The notes: generated by a model from the sequence alone, not told the origin. A stretch of 63,046 bases of DNA from Polaromonas sp. (GCA_013298945.1 JAAFJR010000012.1:1-63046); one strand, 5' to 3'; numbered from the stretch's first letter, positions 15,352-24,313 are shown. Program-made: numbers and translations.

Positions 15352-15945
15352 TTAAGGTGGCAACAAACCCTGTTGACGCGCATAAAAAATCGCCTGCGTA
15401 CGACTTTTTACATCGATACGACGGAACAAACGCCACAAGTGAACTTTGACCGTGTGCTCATTGATGCCCAAGTCTTCCGCAATGTCTTTGTTACTCAAGC
15501 CTTTGTTCAACAGTAGCAACAATTGGTTTTGACGTTTTGACAATTTTTGGCCTGGTACTTGTGTCTCTTCAAAGCTATCGTCCGCCATCAGCAGGCCTTT
15601 GAGGGCGGCGCCAATTTCTGTCGCTCCAGCAGATTTTTCGATATAAATATCTGCACCCGCTTCTAGGCAATGCGCCTCCCAGTCACCCGATGGCGATGCA
15701 GAAAGCACTGCCAAAGGAATCAAAGGGTACATGTTCTTCAGTTGGCGGACACCGGAAACACCAGTCGTGTCTGGCAACTTCAAATCCAAAGAAAACATGG
15801 CTGGCTCGCCATGCTCAGCTATGGCCGCATTGAGTAAGCCTAAACGCTCAAGCTCAATGACTTCCATATTGGGCCGTAAGCGACGCAAAAGCATGCCCAC
15901 AGCTTCACGCATCAGGGGGTGATCGTCAATTACGTAGATGCTCAC
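15352..15945 (-). CDS. NarL/LuxR-family response regulator
   Basis: 197 residues. Receiver domain (1-120) with acidic pair Asp7/Asp8 in VIDDHPLMREA and phospho-acceptor Asp54 in FSLDLKLPDTTG, and conserved Lys in IEKSAG. A LuxR helix-turn-helix at about 132-190 follows (LSKRQNQLLLLLNKGLSNKD, LGINEHTVKVHLWRLFRRI). It should bind promoters when phosphorylated, probably by the kinase at 13915-15330, whose 3' end is 21 bp away in convergent orientation. Convergent arrangement means each has its own promoter. The AT-rich gap upstream (15946-16101) holds its promoter. Confidence 0.9.
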   Translation of the reverse strand: MSIYVIDDHPLMREAVGMLLRRLRPNMEVIELERLGLLNAAIAEHGEPAMFSLDLKLPDTTGVSGVRQLKNMYPLIPLAVLSASPSGDWEAHCLEAGADIYIEKSAGATEIGAALKGLLMADDSFEETQVPGQKLSKRQNQLLLLLNKGLSNKDIAEDLGINEHTVKVHLWRLFRRIDVKSRTQAIFYARQQGLLPP

Positions 15946-16101
15946 GTTTTACCTCTTTGTGTAAAGTTGTTAAGTAAAGTCTGTGATTATTTTCACATTC
16001 CGTTTTGCATAGTTTATCTAGTTAGCAAAATAATTAAATAAATTTGATACCATTATTGTCACAAATTTATACATATCAACAATTTTCTCGTCAAAAAAAT
16101 A

Positions 16102-17430
16102 TCAATTTTCAATAAATTGTGACAAAGCGGTATTAATCACATTTAACTCGTCAACATTAAGAGTACCAAGGTATACAGGTGTTTGCTCATCTAGCTGAAT
16201 TCCTTCGGTTTTAATTTTTGCAATAGCCGCACCAGCTTCTTTAGGTGTTACAAATCCACGGCTTTGTAGCAAGGTATTGGCGCTTGGATCTACCAATTTG
16301 AAATAAAACAAACCATCAGTTTCTCGGTATTGTTTGAAACTGACAAGGGTTGATTTTGCAGACTTGTTTTCTACCTTAATTGCTTTTTGCAAACCACTTA
16401 AGCCCCGTAGTCCAACAGCTTGACGCAAGGACTGCATAAATGGCGTCGCGATTTGTCGCGCTTTTTCCGCTCCTTTAAGCAAAATAGCTTCAATTTGAAC
16501 AGGGTTATTCATCAGCGACTCATACTTTTCACGCATAGGTGAAATCTCGGAGTCAATCCGCTCAAACAATATCTGCTTGGCATCGCCCCAGCCAATGCCG
16601 TTTTTATAAGCTTCTTGCATCGCTTTAGTTTCTTCTTCGCTGGCAAAGGCTTGATAAATTTGGTACAACGCAGAGCCTTCGATATCTTTGGGCTCGCCCG
16701 GCATACGCGAATCTGTCACGATACCAGCGATGAGTTTTTTCAATTCGGCTTTTGGTACAAACAACGGAATCGTGTTGTCGTAGCTTTTGCTCATTTTGCG
16801 GCCATCTAAGCCGGGCAAGGTGGCAACAGAGGCTTCAATTTCAGCTTCAGGCAAGGTGAAGTGGTCTGTATCTCCGGTTTTACTGCCGTTTTTATAGCGG
16901 TAGTTAAAACTCTGCGCAATATCGCGAGCCATTTCAATGTGTTGGATTTGATCACGCCCGACCGGTACTTTGTGCGCGTTGAACAGCAAAATATCAGCCG
17001 CCATCAGCACCGGGTACATGAACAAGCCAGCGGTGACCTCAGCATCTGGGTCATTGCCTACGGCGTTGTTTTTATCGACAGAGGCTTTGTAAGCATGGGC
17101 GCGATTCAGCATACCTTTGCCAGTCACGCAAGTCAGCAGCCAAGTTAGCTCAGGAATTTCAGGTATGTCTGACTGGCGGTAAAACGTCACACGCTCAGGG
17201 TCAACGCCCGCAGCTAACCACGACGCGGCAATCTCAAGAGTTGATCGTTGAACACGCTCTGGCTCACCAATTTTAATAAGGGCATGGTAATCGGCCAGGA
17301 AATAAAAGCTTTGCACATCGTTAGACTGCGATGCGCGCACAGATGGACGGATTGAACCGACATAGTTGCCTAAATGTGGTGTGCCTGAGGTGGTGATACC
17401 CGTCAAAACACGTGAAACAGACTTACTCAT
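16102..17430 (-). CDS. trpS: Tryptophanyl-tRNA synthetase with C-terminal extension
   Basis: 442 residues from the ATG at 17430 (MSKSVSRVLTGI), overlapping the preceding stop as TAATG. It charges tRNA-Trp. Class I signatures are present: HLGN in SGTPHLGNYVGS and KMSKS in LDGRKMSKSYDNTIPL. Typical bacterial TrpS has ~330-340 residues; here ~100 extra residues follow, with FKQYRETDGLFYFKLVD and SRGFVTPKEAGAAIAKIK that resemble a YegP/DUF1508-like module. I believe such long TrpS forms occur in related Burkholderiales. Coupled to the site-2 protease gene upstream. The region from 15946 to 16101 after its stop is AT-rich without a gene. Confidence 0.95.
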   Translation of the reverse strand: MSKSVSRVLTGITTSGTPHLGNYVGSIRPSVRASQSNDVQSFYFLADYHALIKIGEPERVQRSTLEIAASWLAAGVDPERVTFYRQSDIPEIPELTWLLTCVTGKGMLNRAHAYKASVDKNNAVGNDPDAEVTAGLFMYPVLMAADILLFNAHKVPVGRDQIQHIEMARDIAQSFNYRYKNGSKTGDTDHFTLPEAEIEASVATLPGLDGRKMSKSYDNTIPLFVPKAELKKLIAGIVTDSRMPGEPKDIEGSALYQIYQAFASEEETKAMQEAYKNGIGWGDAKQILFERIDSEISPMREKYESLMNNPVQIEAILLKGAEKARQIATPFMQSLRQAVGLRGLSGLQKAIKVENKSAKSTLVSFKQYRETDGLFYFKLVDPSANTLLQSRGFVTPKEAGAAIAKIKTEGIQLDEQTPVYLGTLNVDELNVINTALSQFIEN

Positions 17431-18092
17431 TAGAAGTATAGAAATTGTGGTGGAATGAAAGTTGCAAAGAAGCCATAGATAACTCTCATGATTGGCATCA
17501 TCCAAATAGTAGTAATTATTTTAAAAACGACCAACGCCAACACTAAAAAGAAGCCCCAAGGCTCAACACGAGATAACAACTCAGCATATTTGTAAGGTAA
17601 CAGACCAACCAAAATGCGCCCTCCATCTAAGGGGGGGATTGGGAACAAATTGAAAGCAAACATCACAGTATTTACCAAAATGCCGCCCCTGGCCATCTTT
17701 AAAAAGAATTCCTCTTCAACACCCGCACCCAGCATTAAATAAAGCAATACTCCCCACACCAGTGCCATGATTAAATTTGACGCTGGCCCCGCCAAAGCCA
17801 CCCATACCATGTCACGCTTTGGGTTGTTCAAATTACCGAAGCGCACCGGTACGGGTTTGGCATAGCCAAAAAGAAATGGGCTGCCTGAGAAAATCAACAA
17901 CAGTGGCATCAAAATCGTACCAATTGGATCGATATGTTTTAGCGGGTTTAAGGTGATGCGGCCCAATAAATATGCCGTATTGTCACCAAAATGTCGCGCG
18001 GCATAACCGTGCGCAGCTTCGTGGACAGTAATTGCCAGGAGCACCGGCAATGCATAAATCAGAATATTTTGAATGAGGTTTGTGTAATCCAT
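17430..18092 (-). CDS. Site-2 protease family (M50) membrane metalloprotease
   Basis: 220 residues, nearly all membrane. The zinc site is HEAAHG (residues 24-29) in the first helices and the distant ligand is in NLFPIPPLDGGRIL (Asp155 region), the two hallmarks of M50/rhomboid-like intramembrane zinc proteases of the short, PDZ-less type. It cleaves unknown membrane or tail peptides within the bilayer. Five to six membrane segments are visible. Its stop overlaps trpS by one base (TAATG), a linkage common in beta-proteobacteria. No regulatory element is visible in the 33 bp separating it from the YciO gene. Confidence 0.9.
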   Translation of the reverse strand: MDYTNLIQNILIYALPVLLAITVHEAAHGYAARHFGDNTAYLLGRITLNPLKHIDPIGTILMPLLLIFSGSPFLFGYAKPVPVRFGNLNNPKRDMVWVALAGPASNLIMALVWGVLLYLMLGAGVEEEFFLKMARGGILVNTVMFAFNLFPIPPLDGGRILVGLLPYKYAELLSRVEPWGFFLVLALVVFKIITTIWMMPIMRVIYGFFATFIPPQFLYF

Positions 18093-18125
18093 AGCTGCAT
18101 TGTCTCAGGAAATGAACCCTGAACA

Positions 18126-18761
18126 TTACAGCCCCAGTTTCACCAAACTGCCCAATCCTTGCCGAATGACGATAGGCTCATCGCCTACATCCATAGGCGT
18201 CAGATCAATCACGGTGGTCGGCTCTGATGCACATGCGCCAGCATTTATGATGGCAGCAAGCTGGTGCTCAAAGCGCTCGCGAATTTCTTCTGCATCGTTG
18301 AGCGATTCAGTCTCACCAGGTGCAATCAGTGTTGTCGCCAACAAAGCTGAGCCATGCAGCGCCAATAACTCACTCAGCACCGCGTGCTGTGGTACGCGCA
18401 GACCGATGGTTTTGCGAGAAGGGTGGCTCAAGCGGCGCGGCACTTCTTTGCTGGCTTCTAAGATGAAGGTATAAGGGCCTGGGGTAGCTGCTTTGAGCAA
18501 GCGGAACTGCTTGTTGTCTACCCGCGCAAAGCTGGCAAGTTCGGACAAATCACGGCACAGCAGCGTCAAATGGTGTTTGTCGTCCACCTGGCGAATCTGG
18601 CGCAGCTTGTCTGCCGCAGCTTTGTCGTCCAAATGGCAGACTAAGGCGTAGCTGGAGTCGGTTGGCACAGCCACAATGCCGCCTTTGGCGAGTAGCGCTA
18701 CAGCTTGCTTCAGCAAGCGCGGCTGCGGGTTGTCTGGGTGAACTTCAAAAAACTGTGCCAT
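18126..18761 (-). CDS. YciO/YrdC/Sua5-family L-threonylcarbamoyladenylate synthase-like protein
   Basis: 211 residues of the YrdC/Sua5 fold: IVAVPTDSSYALVCHLDD, then KLRQIRQVDDKHHLTLLCRD and HPSRKTIGLRVPQH. In TsaC/Sua5 the K-R-x3-KP loop binds ATP and threonine for t6A tRNA modification; here the loop reads RQVDDKHHLTL, as in the YciO branch, whose role is less certain. It is followed (in transcription order, preceded) by an EamA transporter and the PHP phosphatase, reproducing the E. coli yciV-yciO neighbourhood with a transporter between. Confidence 0.85.
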   Translation of the reverse strand: MAQFFEVHPDNPQPRLLKQAVALLAKGGIVAVPTDSSYALVCHLDDKAAADKLRQIRQVDDKHHLTLLCRDLSELASFARVDNKQFRLLKAATPGPYTFILEASKEVPRRLSHPSRKTIGLRVPQHAVLSELLALHGSALLATTLIAPGETESLNDAEEIRERFEHQLAAIINAGACASEPTTVIDLTPMDVGDEPIVIRQGLGSLVKLGL

Positions 18762-18810
18762 GGTGCTGTGTGTTGACTACTTTTATAAGGCTACTTTTAT
18801 GGAGCTGCTT

Positions 18811-19749
18811 TTATTCTATGGGCTCAATGATGACGCGCTTATCAGCCGCAGCTTTTGTTCCCGCTATGCGATCTTCGTAAACCGTCAACCAGCCACCGAC
18901 CACGCCGCAAACACCAATCAACACCATGCCAGAAATCACCCACGCATCAGGCACATGCGCAAAAACGACCCAACCACCCAACATCGCAAAGCAGATTTGG
19001 AGATAAAAATATGGCGTTAACGTCACTGCTGGCGTGCGCTGGTAAGCCAAGGTCAGCATAAAGTGGCCAGCAGTCACCAAGCAAGCCATCACCACCAACA
19101 AACCGAGTAGCGGCCACGACGGCAGTGTAGTCCATACAAACGGTAGCGCTAACGTTGCTACCACAGCCCCCGTCCAACCTGTATAGAGCTGCATTGTCAT
19201 GGGATCTTCGGTTTTAGCCAATTTGCTGGTCAGCACCTGAAACCAAGCATTTGTTCCCACCAGTGCCAGCGGCAAGAGCGATGCCCATTGGAACGCATCA
19301 TGTCCAGGCCTGATGATGACCATCGCCCCCAAAAAACCACCCGCCACCAGCAACCAGCGCAAGGGAGAAACTGTTTCACCCAACAACTTACCTGCCAACA
19401 AAGTAATCACCAACGGCGTGATCAACACAATCGCCGTGAATTCGCCAACAGGCATGAAGCGTAAACTTAAAAAAGCTAGCAACGTCGTCACCACCAGCAG
19501 CAAACCACGCAGAATTTGAAATTTAGGATGGGCTGTTTTAAATGCTTCCATTCCACGCACCGGCAGCATCAAAGCTGACATCACAACAGTCTGAATCGCG
19601 TAGCGAAACCACAGCGCTACGAGCACAGAAACACTATTAGTGACGAATTTTGCAATCGTGTCTGACGTCGCGAAACATGCCACCGCCACCACAGACCAAG
19701 CAATGCCCTCCAATGCCCGCCCCGGTTTGGCCAGTGTCAACGAACTCAC
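18811..19749 (-). CDS. EamA/DMT-family transporter
   Basis: 312 residues from a GTG at 19749, chosen because it overlaps the phosphatase stop as GTGA, typical of coupled genes; an ATG further up would overlap by 31 bp. Ten hydrophobic helices form two EamA repeats (about 20-150 and 165-295), for example ILRGLLLVVTTLLAFLSLRF and GHFMLTLAYQRTPAVTLTPY. It exports or imports small metabolites; some relatives carry S-adenosylmethionine or amino acids. The substrate is not readable from sequence. It is in one run with the PHP phosphatase and YciO genes. Confidence 0.88.
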   Translation of the reverse strand: MSSLTLAKPGRALEGIAWSVVAVACFATSDTIAKFVTNSVSVLVALWFRYAIQTVVMSALMLPVRGMEAFKTAHPKFQILRGLLLVVTTLLAFLSLRFMPVGEFTAIVLITPLVITLLAGKLLGETVSPLRWLLVAGGFLGAMVIIRPGHDAFQWASLLPLALVGTNAWFQVLTSKLAKTEDPMTMQLYTGWTGAVVATLALPFVWTTLPSWPLLGLLVVMACLVTAGHFMLTLAYQRTPAVTLTPYFYLQICFAMLGGWVVFAHVPDAWVISGMVLIGVCGVVGGWLTVYEDRIAGTKAAADKRVIIEPIE

Positions 19750-20600
19750 TGAATTTTGTCCTTCAACAATTCCCAAACCGGCGTTAAATCACCCGGCAGC
19801 ATGGGCAACGTGCCTAAATCGATACGGCTCTCGTCTGGGCTATGAAAGTCACTACCGCGAGACGCCACCATGCCAAACTCTTTCGCCACGGCCGCGTATT
19901 CCACATATTCCGCCGTGGTGTGGCTGCCGGTCACGACTTCTACGCCTTGCCCGCCATGGGTTTTGAACTCGCTGAACAAGGCAAACTCTTCATTCGCCGT
20001 GAACTTGTAGCGCCCCGGGTGCGCAATCACCGCCACGCCGCCGCTTTGCGTGATCCAGTTCACCGCGTCGCCTAAACTCGCCCAGCGGTGCGGCACGTAG
20101 CCTGGTTTGCCTTCGGTTAAATATTTGCGAAACACCTCGTAGGTGTCTTTACAAACGCCACTTTCGACCAAAAAACGTGCGAAATGGGTTCTAGAAATCA
20201 ATTCTGGGTTACCTACAAACTTCAAAGCACCGTCGTAAGCGCCTTTGATGCCGACTTTAGCTAACCCGTCCGACATTTCCATCGCCCGCTCACCCCGCCC
20301 ACCACGGGTTTTGGCCAAACCGTTGACGATGATGGGGTTGGTTGCATCGAAACCGAGGCCAACGATATGTACGGTTTCATTGGCAAAAGTGACGGAAATT
20401 TCAACGCCTGTGAGATACGCCATACCGTTCGCCGCAGCCGAAGCCGCCGCCCGCACCTGTCCGCCAATTTCGTCGTGGTCCGTCAACGCCCACAGGTCTA
20501 CGCCATTGGTTTTCGCTCGTAAAGCAAGCTCTTCGGGGGTCAAAGTGCCGTCAGAGACGATGGAATGACAGTGGAGGTCGGCGTTTAAGTAGGTAGTCAC
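19746..20600 (-). CDS. rnm: PHP-domain phosphoesterase (3',5'-nucleoside bisphosphate phosphatase / RNase AM type)
   Basis: 284 residues. PHP metal-binding motifs are in place: DLHCHSIVSDGTLTP at the N-terminus, LTDHDEIGG, GVEISVTF, the AHPGRY strand and RGSDFHSPDE near the C-terminus. This is the TrpH/YciV group: E. coli YciV (RNase AM) trims 5' ends of rRNA and hydrolyses 3',5'-nucleoside bisphosphates such as pAp. First gene of the run phosphatase-transporter-YciO. Upstream are a repeat copy (20659-20697) and a strong hairpin (20701-20737). Family assignment is firm; the exact substrate is inferred. Confidence 0.9.
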   Translation of the reverse strand: MTTYLNADLHCHSIVSDGTLTPEELALRAKTNGVDLWALTDHDEIGGQVRAAASAAANGMAYLTGVEISVTFANETVHIVGLGFDATNPIIVNGLAKTRGGRGERAMEMSDGLAKVGIKGAYDGALKFVGNPELISRTHFARFLVESGVCKDTYEVFRKYLTEGKPGYVPHRWASLGDAVNWITQSGGVAVIAHPGRYKFTANEEFALFSEFKTHGGQGVEVVTGSHTTAEYVEYAAVAKEFGMVASRGSDFHSPDESRIDLGTLPMLPGDLTPVWELLKDKIQ

Positions 20601-20658
20601 CCTAGTATTTTAGGCTTTATGGGATAACCTTGCCGTTTATGCAAATTGCTATATTTTC

Positions 20659-20697
20659 AATAGCTGCTTAGGCAATATATACGCCGGCTACAAGCCA
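20659..20697 (+). repeat. Dispersed repeat copy R1
   Basis: Core TAGCTGCTTAGGCAATATAT then ACGCCGGCTACA. This is one of at least six copies in the window with the consensus ATAGCTGCTnAGGCAATAAA then TACGCCGGCTACAG. It lies between the PHP phosphatase gene and the terminator hairpin. Confidence 0.85.
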
Positions 20698-20700
20698 AAA

Positions 20701-20737
20701 AACCTCGAAAAACAGTGTTTTTCGAGGTTTATAGCAA
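20701..20737. terminator. Strong hairpin terminator, usable in both directions
   Basis: AACCTCGAAAAAC and GTTTTTCGAGGTT form a perfect 13-bp stem around a 3-nt loop. It lies between the outer-membrane protein gene (ending at 20785, read leftward) and the phosphatase gene, so it should terminate transcripts of the former. Confidence 0.75.
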
Positions 20738-20784
20738 TCACAATCGTTTAGCTGACGCGTTCAGCTACCGTTTTAGAAGCCGTC

Positions 20785-21303
20785 TTAGAAACCGTATTGC
20801 AAGCCCACGCCAAAGGTGCCAGTATCAGACGCCAATCGGGTGTATTCAGCGCGAACAGCCAAGTTTTGGTTGATGTTGTAACGTGCTCCAACGCCGTAAA
20901 GAGCGGAATTGGTGTCAGCCGTTGTGCCGCCAGCGGTTGCCGTCAATGTGCCATAACCCAAACGACCATAAACGGAGATTTTCGGGTCAACAGGCACGCC
21001 AGCCAACACGGAGACGTTGTAAGCCGTGGCTTTGACATCTGTGCCCGAAACGCTGAATTTACCCAAGCTTTGCGCACCGGCTTCAATGGCGAAGTTTTCA
21101 TTGAGCTTGATACCTGCATAGCCACCGTAGCCAACGCGTGAGCTCAAATCAGTGATCGCGGTGCTGCCAATGCTGCCGCCCACGTACACGCCGGTCAATG
21201 CAGGTGCTGCACTTGATGTTTGCGCCTGTGCGCCAGCCATAGCGGCGATAGCCAAAGTGCCAACGGCTAGGCTTTTGAGTGTGAGGCTTGAAATTGCGTT
21301 CAT
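20785..21303 (-). CDS. Outer-membrane beta-barrel protein (OmpA/OmpW-like small porin family)
   Basis: 172 residues from the ATG at 21303 (AAAAGGATTCTT ribosome region). The signal peptide is residues 1-28 (LAIAAMAGAQAQ). The mature part shows alternating beta-strands of an eight-stranded barrel (GVYVGGSIGSTAITDL, GGYAGIKLNENFAIEAGAQS, KISVYGRLGYGTLTA, GVGARYNINQNLAVRAEYTR) and ends in GVGLQYGF with the terminal Phe needed for barrel assembly. No peptidoglycan-binding OmpA domain is present. It is monocistronic, followed by the 13-bp hairpin. The role is probably structural or small-solute passage. Confidence 0.88.
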   Translation of the reverse strand: MNAISSLTLKSLAVGTLAIAAMAGAQAQTSSAAPALTGVYVGGSIGSTAITDLSSRVGYGGYAGIKLNENFAIEAGAQSLGKFSVSGTDVKATAYNVSVLAGVPVDPKISVYGRLGYGTLTATAGGTTADTNSALYGVGARYNINQNLAVRAEYTRLASDTGTFGVGLQYGF

Positions 21304-21504
21304 AAGAATCCTTTTAAAAATGAAAAACACACCAGCGCAGTTTTTGTAAATCAATGACAAAAACAATCGCTGTTGTGTGGACAACTCTAAAAATGAAATC
21401 GCTGCTTTTTGCCAACTTCACAGGGCTTTGCCAAGCTTTACCTATCTTCACGCCAATGTAAGCAAACCCGTCTAATTGCGTCCACGCTTACAACTCAATC
21501 GCGT

Positions 21505-23232
21505 CTAAATGCCTTCCACGCCTTCTACTAAAAACTTGATCGTTCGCCGCCCATTCCACTCTGCTGCATCGAGTCGAAACGCCAATTTCACCCGTGGAGG
21601 TAACTGCTCGGTGTGGCCAAACCACATGCCGTCAATTGGGTTGCCTTGGTGCTTCAATTTCAGCGACAGGTGATTTTGTCCAACAATGCGCTGCGACAGC
21701 ACCTCAACCTCTTCGCTGAACGTGGGCGCGGCAAAGCCCTGCCCCCAAACTTCGCGATCCAGCATGTCGATCAAATCAACCCGCAAGTAGTTAGGGTCAA
21801 CCGGGCCATCGGTCGATATCGTTCGGGTCAACGCTTCGTCGTCCAACCACTCGCTGGCGACTTGGCTCAGCGCAGCTTCAAACTCGTCAAACCGCTCTTC
21901 CAAAATCGTGCAACCTGCCGCCATCGCATGCCCACCAAAACGTAGCAGTACGCCAGGGTATCGCTTGGCGACCAAATCTAGCGCATCCCGCAGGTGAAAC
22001 CCTGCAATCGAACGCCCAGAGCCCTTTAACTCCGCCTCTTTTCCTACTGCCCCGCTGCGGGCAAAGACAAAACTAGGGCGGTGCAATTTATCTTTCAGGC
22101 GGGAAGCGACAATACCGACCACGCCTTCGTGGAACTCGGGGTCAAACACACAGATGGCGGGCGGTGGATCATCGTCCTCGGCAAACAACGACTCGGCCAT
22201 CACAAACGCCTGCTCACGCATGCCGCCTTCTAGCTCGCGGCGCTGGCGGTTGATGCCGTCCAAGGTACGCGCCAGCTCGTCAGCGCGGCTGGGGTCGTCG
22301 GTCAACAGGCATTCAATGCCCAGCGTCATGTCACTCAAACGGCCAGCGGCGTTGATGCGCGGGCCCAGTGCAAAGCCAAAATCGAAGCTGGTAGCAACGG
22401 GTGCTTTGCGCCCTGCCGCTACAAAAAGACTAGCTATTCCGACAGGTAATACGCCGGCTCTGATGCGTTTTAGACCTTGCGAAACAAGGCGACGGTTATT
22501 CGCATCCAGCTTCACCACATCGGCCACCGTGCCCAGTGCGACCAGTGGCAGCAGGTTGTCCAATTTGGGCTGGTTTTGCGCTGTGAAGTTACCGATGCTG
22601 CGCAAATGAGCTCGCAGCGCCAAGAGCACGTAAAACATCACACCCACGCCTGCAATGGATTTGCTCTCAAACTGGCAGCCCGGCTGGTTGGGGTTGACGA
22701 TGACGTCGGCATTGGGCAACTTGACCACGCCATCCACTAAAGCGGGTAGGTGGTGGTCAGTTACCAGCACCTTCAGCCCCAACTCCTTAGCTTTGGCCAC
22801 GCCCTCAAAGCTGGCGATGCCGTTGTCAACTGTAATCAGCACGTCCGCCCCGCTGTCTTTGACGCGCTGGGCGATGGGTGCGGTCAGGCCATAGCCGTCC
22901 ACCACGCGGTCGGGCACGATGTAGCTGACGTGCTGAAAACCCAACAAACGCAGGCCGCGTACGCCAACGGCGCAGGCGGTCGCGCCGTCGCAGTCGTAGT
23001 CAGCCACGATACATATCCGCTTGTGATCCAGCAAGGCAAGTGCCAGCAGTTCGGCGGCTTCCATGGCGCCTTTGAGGTCTATGGGCAGCAGCAACTTGCC
23101 CAAACCGTCGTCCAACTGCTCCTTAGATTTCACACCACGCGCGGCATAAAGCTTTGCCAGCAGCGGGTGCACGCCCACCTGCTCCAGCATCCAAGCAGCG
23201 CGTGGAGGAACGTCGCGAACGGTGATTTTCAT
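21505..23232 (-). CDS. recJ: Single-stranded-DNA-specific exonuclease RecJ
   Basis: 575 residues, normal for the family. It degrades ssDNA 5' to 3' in recombination (RecF pathway), mismatch and base excision repair. DHH-superfamily motifs are intact: IVADYDCDGATACAVG, DVLITVDNGIAS, VLVTDHHLP, and the DHHA1 domain with GGHAMAAGCTI; the OB-like domain follows with FSEEVEVLSQRIVGQNHLSL. The gap before the outer-membrane gene (21304-21504) is without genes. The start is the ATG at 23232. It precedes the PGM-like gene, and a repeat copy covers the junction. Confidence 0.96.
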   Translation of the reverse strand: MKITVRDVPPRAAWMLEQVGVHPLLAKLYAARGVKSKEQLDDGLGKLLLPIDLKGAMEAAELLALALLDHKRICIVADYDCDGATACAVGVRGLRLLGFQHVSYIVPDRVVDGYGLTAPIAQRVKDSGADVLITVDNGIASFEGVAKAKELGLKVLVTDHHLPALVDGVVKLPNADVIVNPNQPGCQFESKSIAGVGVMFYVLLALRAHLRSIGNFTAQNQPKLDNLLPLVALGTVADVVKLDANNRRLVSQGLKRIRAGVLPVGIASLFVAAGRKAPVATSFDFGFALGPRINAAGRLSDMTLGIECLLTDDPSRADELARTLDGINRQRRELEGGMREQAFVMAESLFAEDDDPPPAICVFDPEFHEGVVGIVASRLKDKLHRPSFVFARSGAVGKEAELKGSGRSIAGFHLRDALDLVAKRYPGVLLRFGGHAMAAGCTILEERFDEFEAALSQVASEWLDDEALTRTISTDGPVDPNYLRVDLIDMLDREVWGQGFAAPTFSEEVEVLSQRIVGQNHLSLKLKHQGNPIDGMWFGHTEQLPPRVKLAFRLDAAEWNGRRTIKFLVEGVEGI

Positions 23233-23263
23233 AGCTTCAAATTATCCAATTTCACTATCTTTT

Positions 23264-23306
23264 TTATAGCTGCTTAGGCAGCAAATACGCCGGCTGATTG
23301 CCAAAA
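23264..23306 (+). repeat. Dispersed repeat copy R2, forming the 3' end of the adjacent gene
   Basis: TTATAGCTGCTTAGGCAGCA then AATACGCCGGCTGATTGCCA. Read on the minus strand it encodes the last residues (FGNQPAYLLPKQL) and the TAA of the PGM-like gene. It is one of the clear copies of the family. Confidence 0.8.
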
Positions 23307-24244
23307 ATGCCTCTAAAACTGTCTTTTATTCGTTCAAAAACTGTTTTTAGCCGCAATTCGTAACGCAAAGCACTGCGCTCACCGCACAGGGTCAAAACCA
23401 CCGATTCACCAGCTGTAACGCGCTTCAGTAAATCTGCACACACCGTCGCATCCAACGACTCCCAAGCTTTCACCCAAGCCGGCCAATCCTCTTCCAAAGC
23501 GGCGTCTGCAAGGGTTCTGGGCATGTTGATTGATGGCGTGATGTTTGTACTCACTTGCGATTTGAGCCTTTCATTCTCACCATTCCCATGGAAATAAACC
23601 GAGTTGGTGACGCTTGTACTAGCACTATTGCTAGCATTATTTACTGTATGAGTGTACAGCAACATTTGCATCTCATTTTGCAGCCTACGCAGCTTGGCTG
23701 ACTCGCCGCCTACAGGCTGCCAATCGCGCAAATCTTTGCCAATCACGCGGTCAAACGAGGCCGTGCGGACATCACGCAGCGGCTCACCACTGCATAGCCA
23801 TAGCTTGGGTTCAAGGTAATGCAGCGTCAAACCGTCCTCTGAGAAATACGACGCCATATCTGCGAACAATTGGCGCGATTCAGCCTCAGAAATCGGCAAT
23901 TGCGCCGGATCTTCCATGGTCATGCTGCCCATGCCCACCACGCTGTGGCACAGGGTGACGAAGCTCCAAGGTAGATTTGTTGCGCCCTCCAAGCCCAAGG
24001 CGGTAGCTCGCTGAACAGCCCAAGGAATGTAGCCATCCACCATCGGCAAGCCCTGCGCTTTGGCCAAAGCGCGTTCGTGCGGGGGAGAAAACGAGTCTTC
24101 CGTGCCCATATCGCTATCAACCAAGGTCATGGTATCTAATAATTGGCGTAAGTTGGGCAGCTTCAAATCTTGTATATATTTGGCAGCGGCTTCTGAACTT
24201 AAAGAAGCAAAAGGAATCAACAGATGTGTGGGTGTTTCAGACAT
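23264..24244 (-). CDS. Conserved beta-proteobacterial protein, phosphoglycerate-mutase-like (weak)
   Basis: 326 residues, soluble. I recall homologues beside recJ or lolCD in Comamonadaceae, some labelled as cofactor-independent phosphoglycerate mutase-like; the motif WSFVTLCHSVVGMGSMTMED and DGLTLHYLEPKLWLCSGEPL are its best conserved parts. The alkaline-phosphatase-type metal ligands are not obvious, so the enzyme name is doubtful. A Ser/Asn-rich insert (NNASNSASTSVTNSVYFHG) interrupts the middle, and the final ~14 residues come from repeat R2. The function is unknown; it sits divergent to lolC with ~70 bp between. Confidence 0.65.
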   Translation of the reverse strand: MSETPTHLLIPFASLSSEAAAKYIQDLKLPNLRQLLDTMTLVDSDMGTEDSFSPPHERALAKAQGLPMVDGYIPWAVQRATALGLEGATNLPWSFVTLCHSVVGMGSMTMEDPAQLPISEAESRQLFADMASYFSEDGLTLHYLEPKLWLCSGEPLRDVRTASFDRVIGKDLRDWQPVGGESAKLRRLQNEMQMLLYTHTVNNASNSASTSVTNSVYFHGNGENERLKSQVSTNITPSINMPRTLADAALEEDWPAWVKAWESLDATVCADLLKRVTAGESVVLTLCGERSALRYELRLKTVFERIKDSFRGIFGNQPAYLLPKQL

Positions 24245-24313
24245 GCCCTATTGTCGCTGTTAGCGCCACTTGCTCCCTTCGCTTTCCCTTCGCTGTTACC
24301 ATACCTGCCATCT

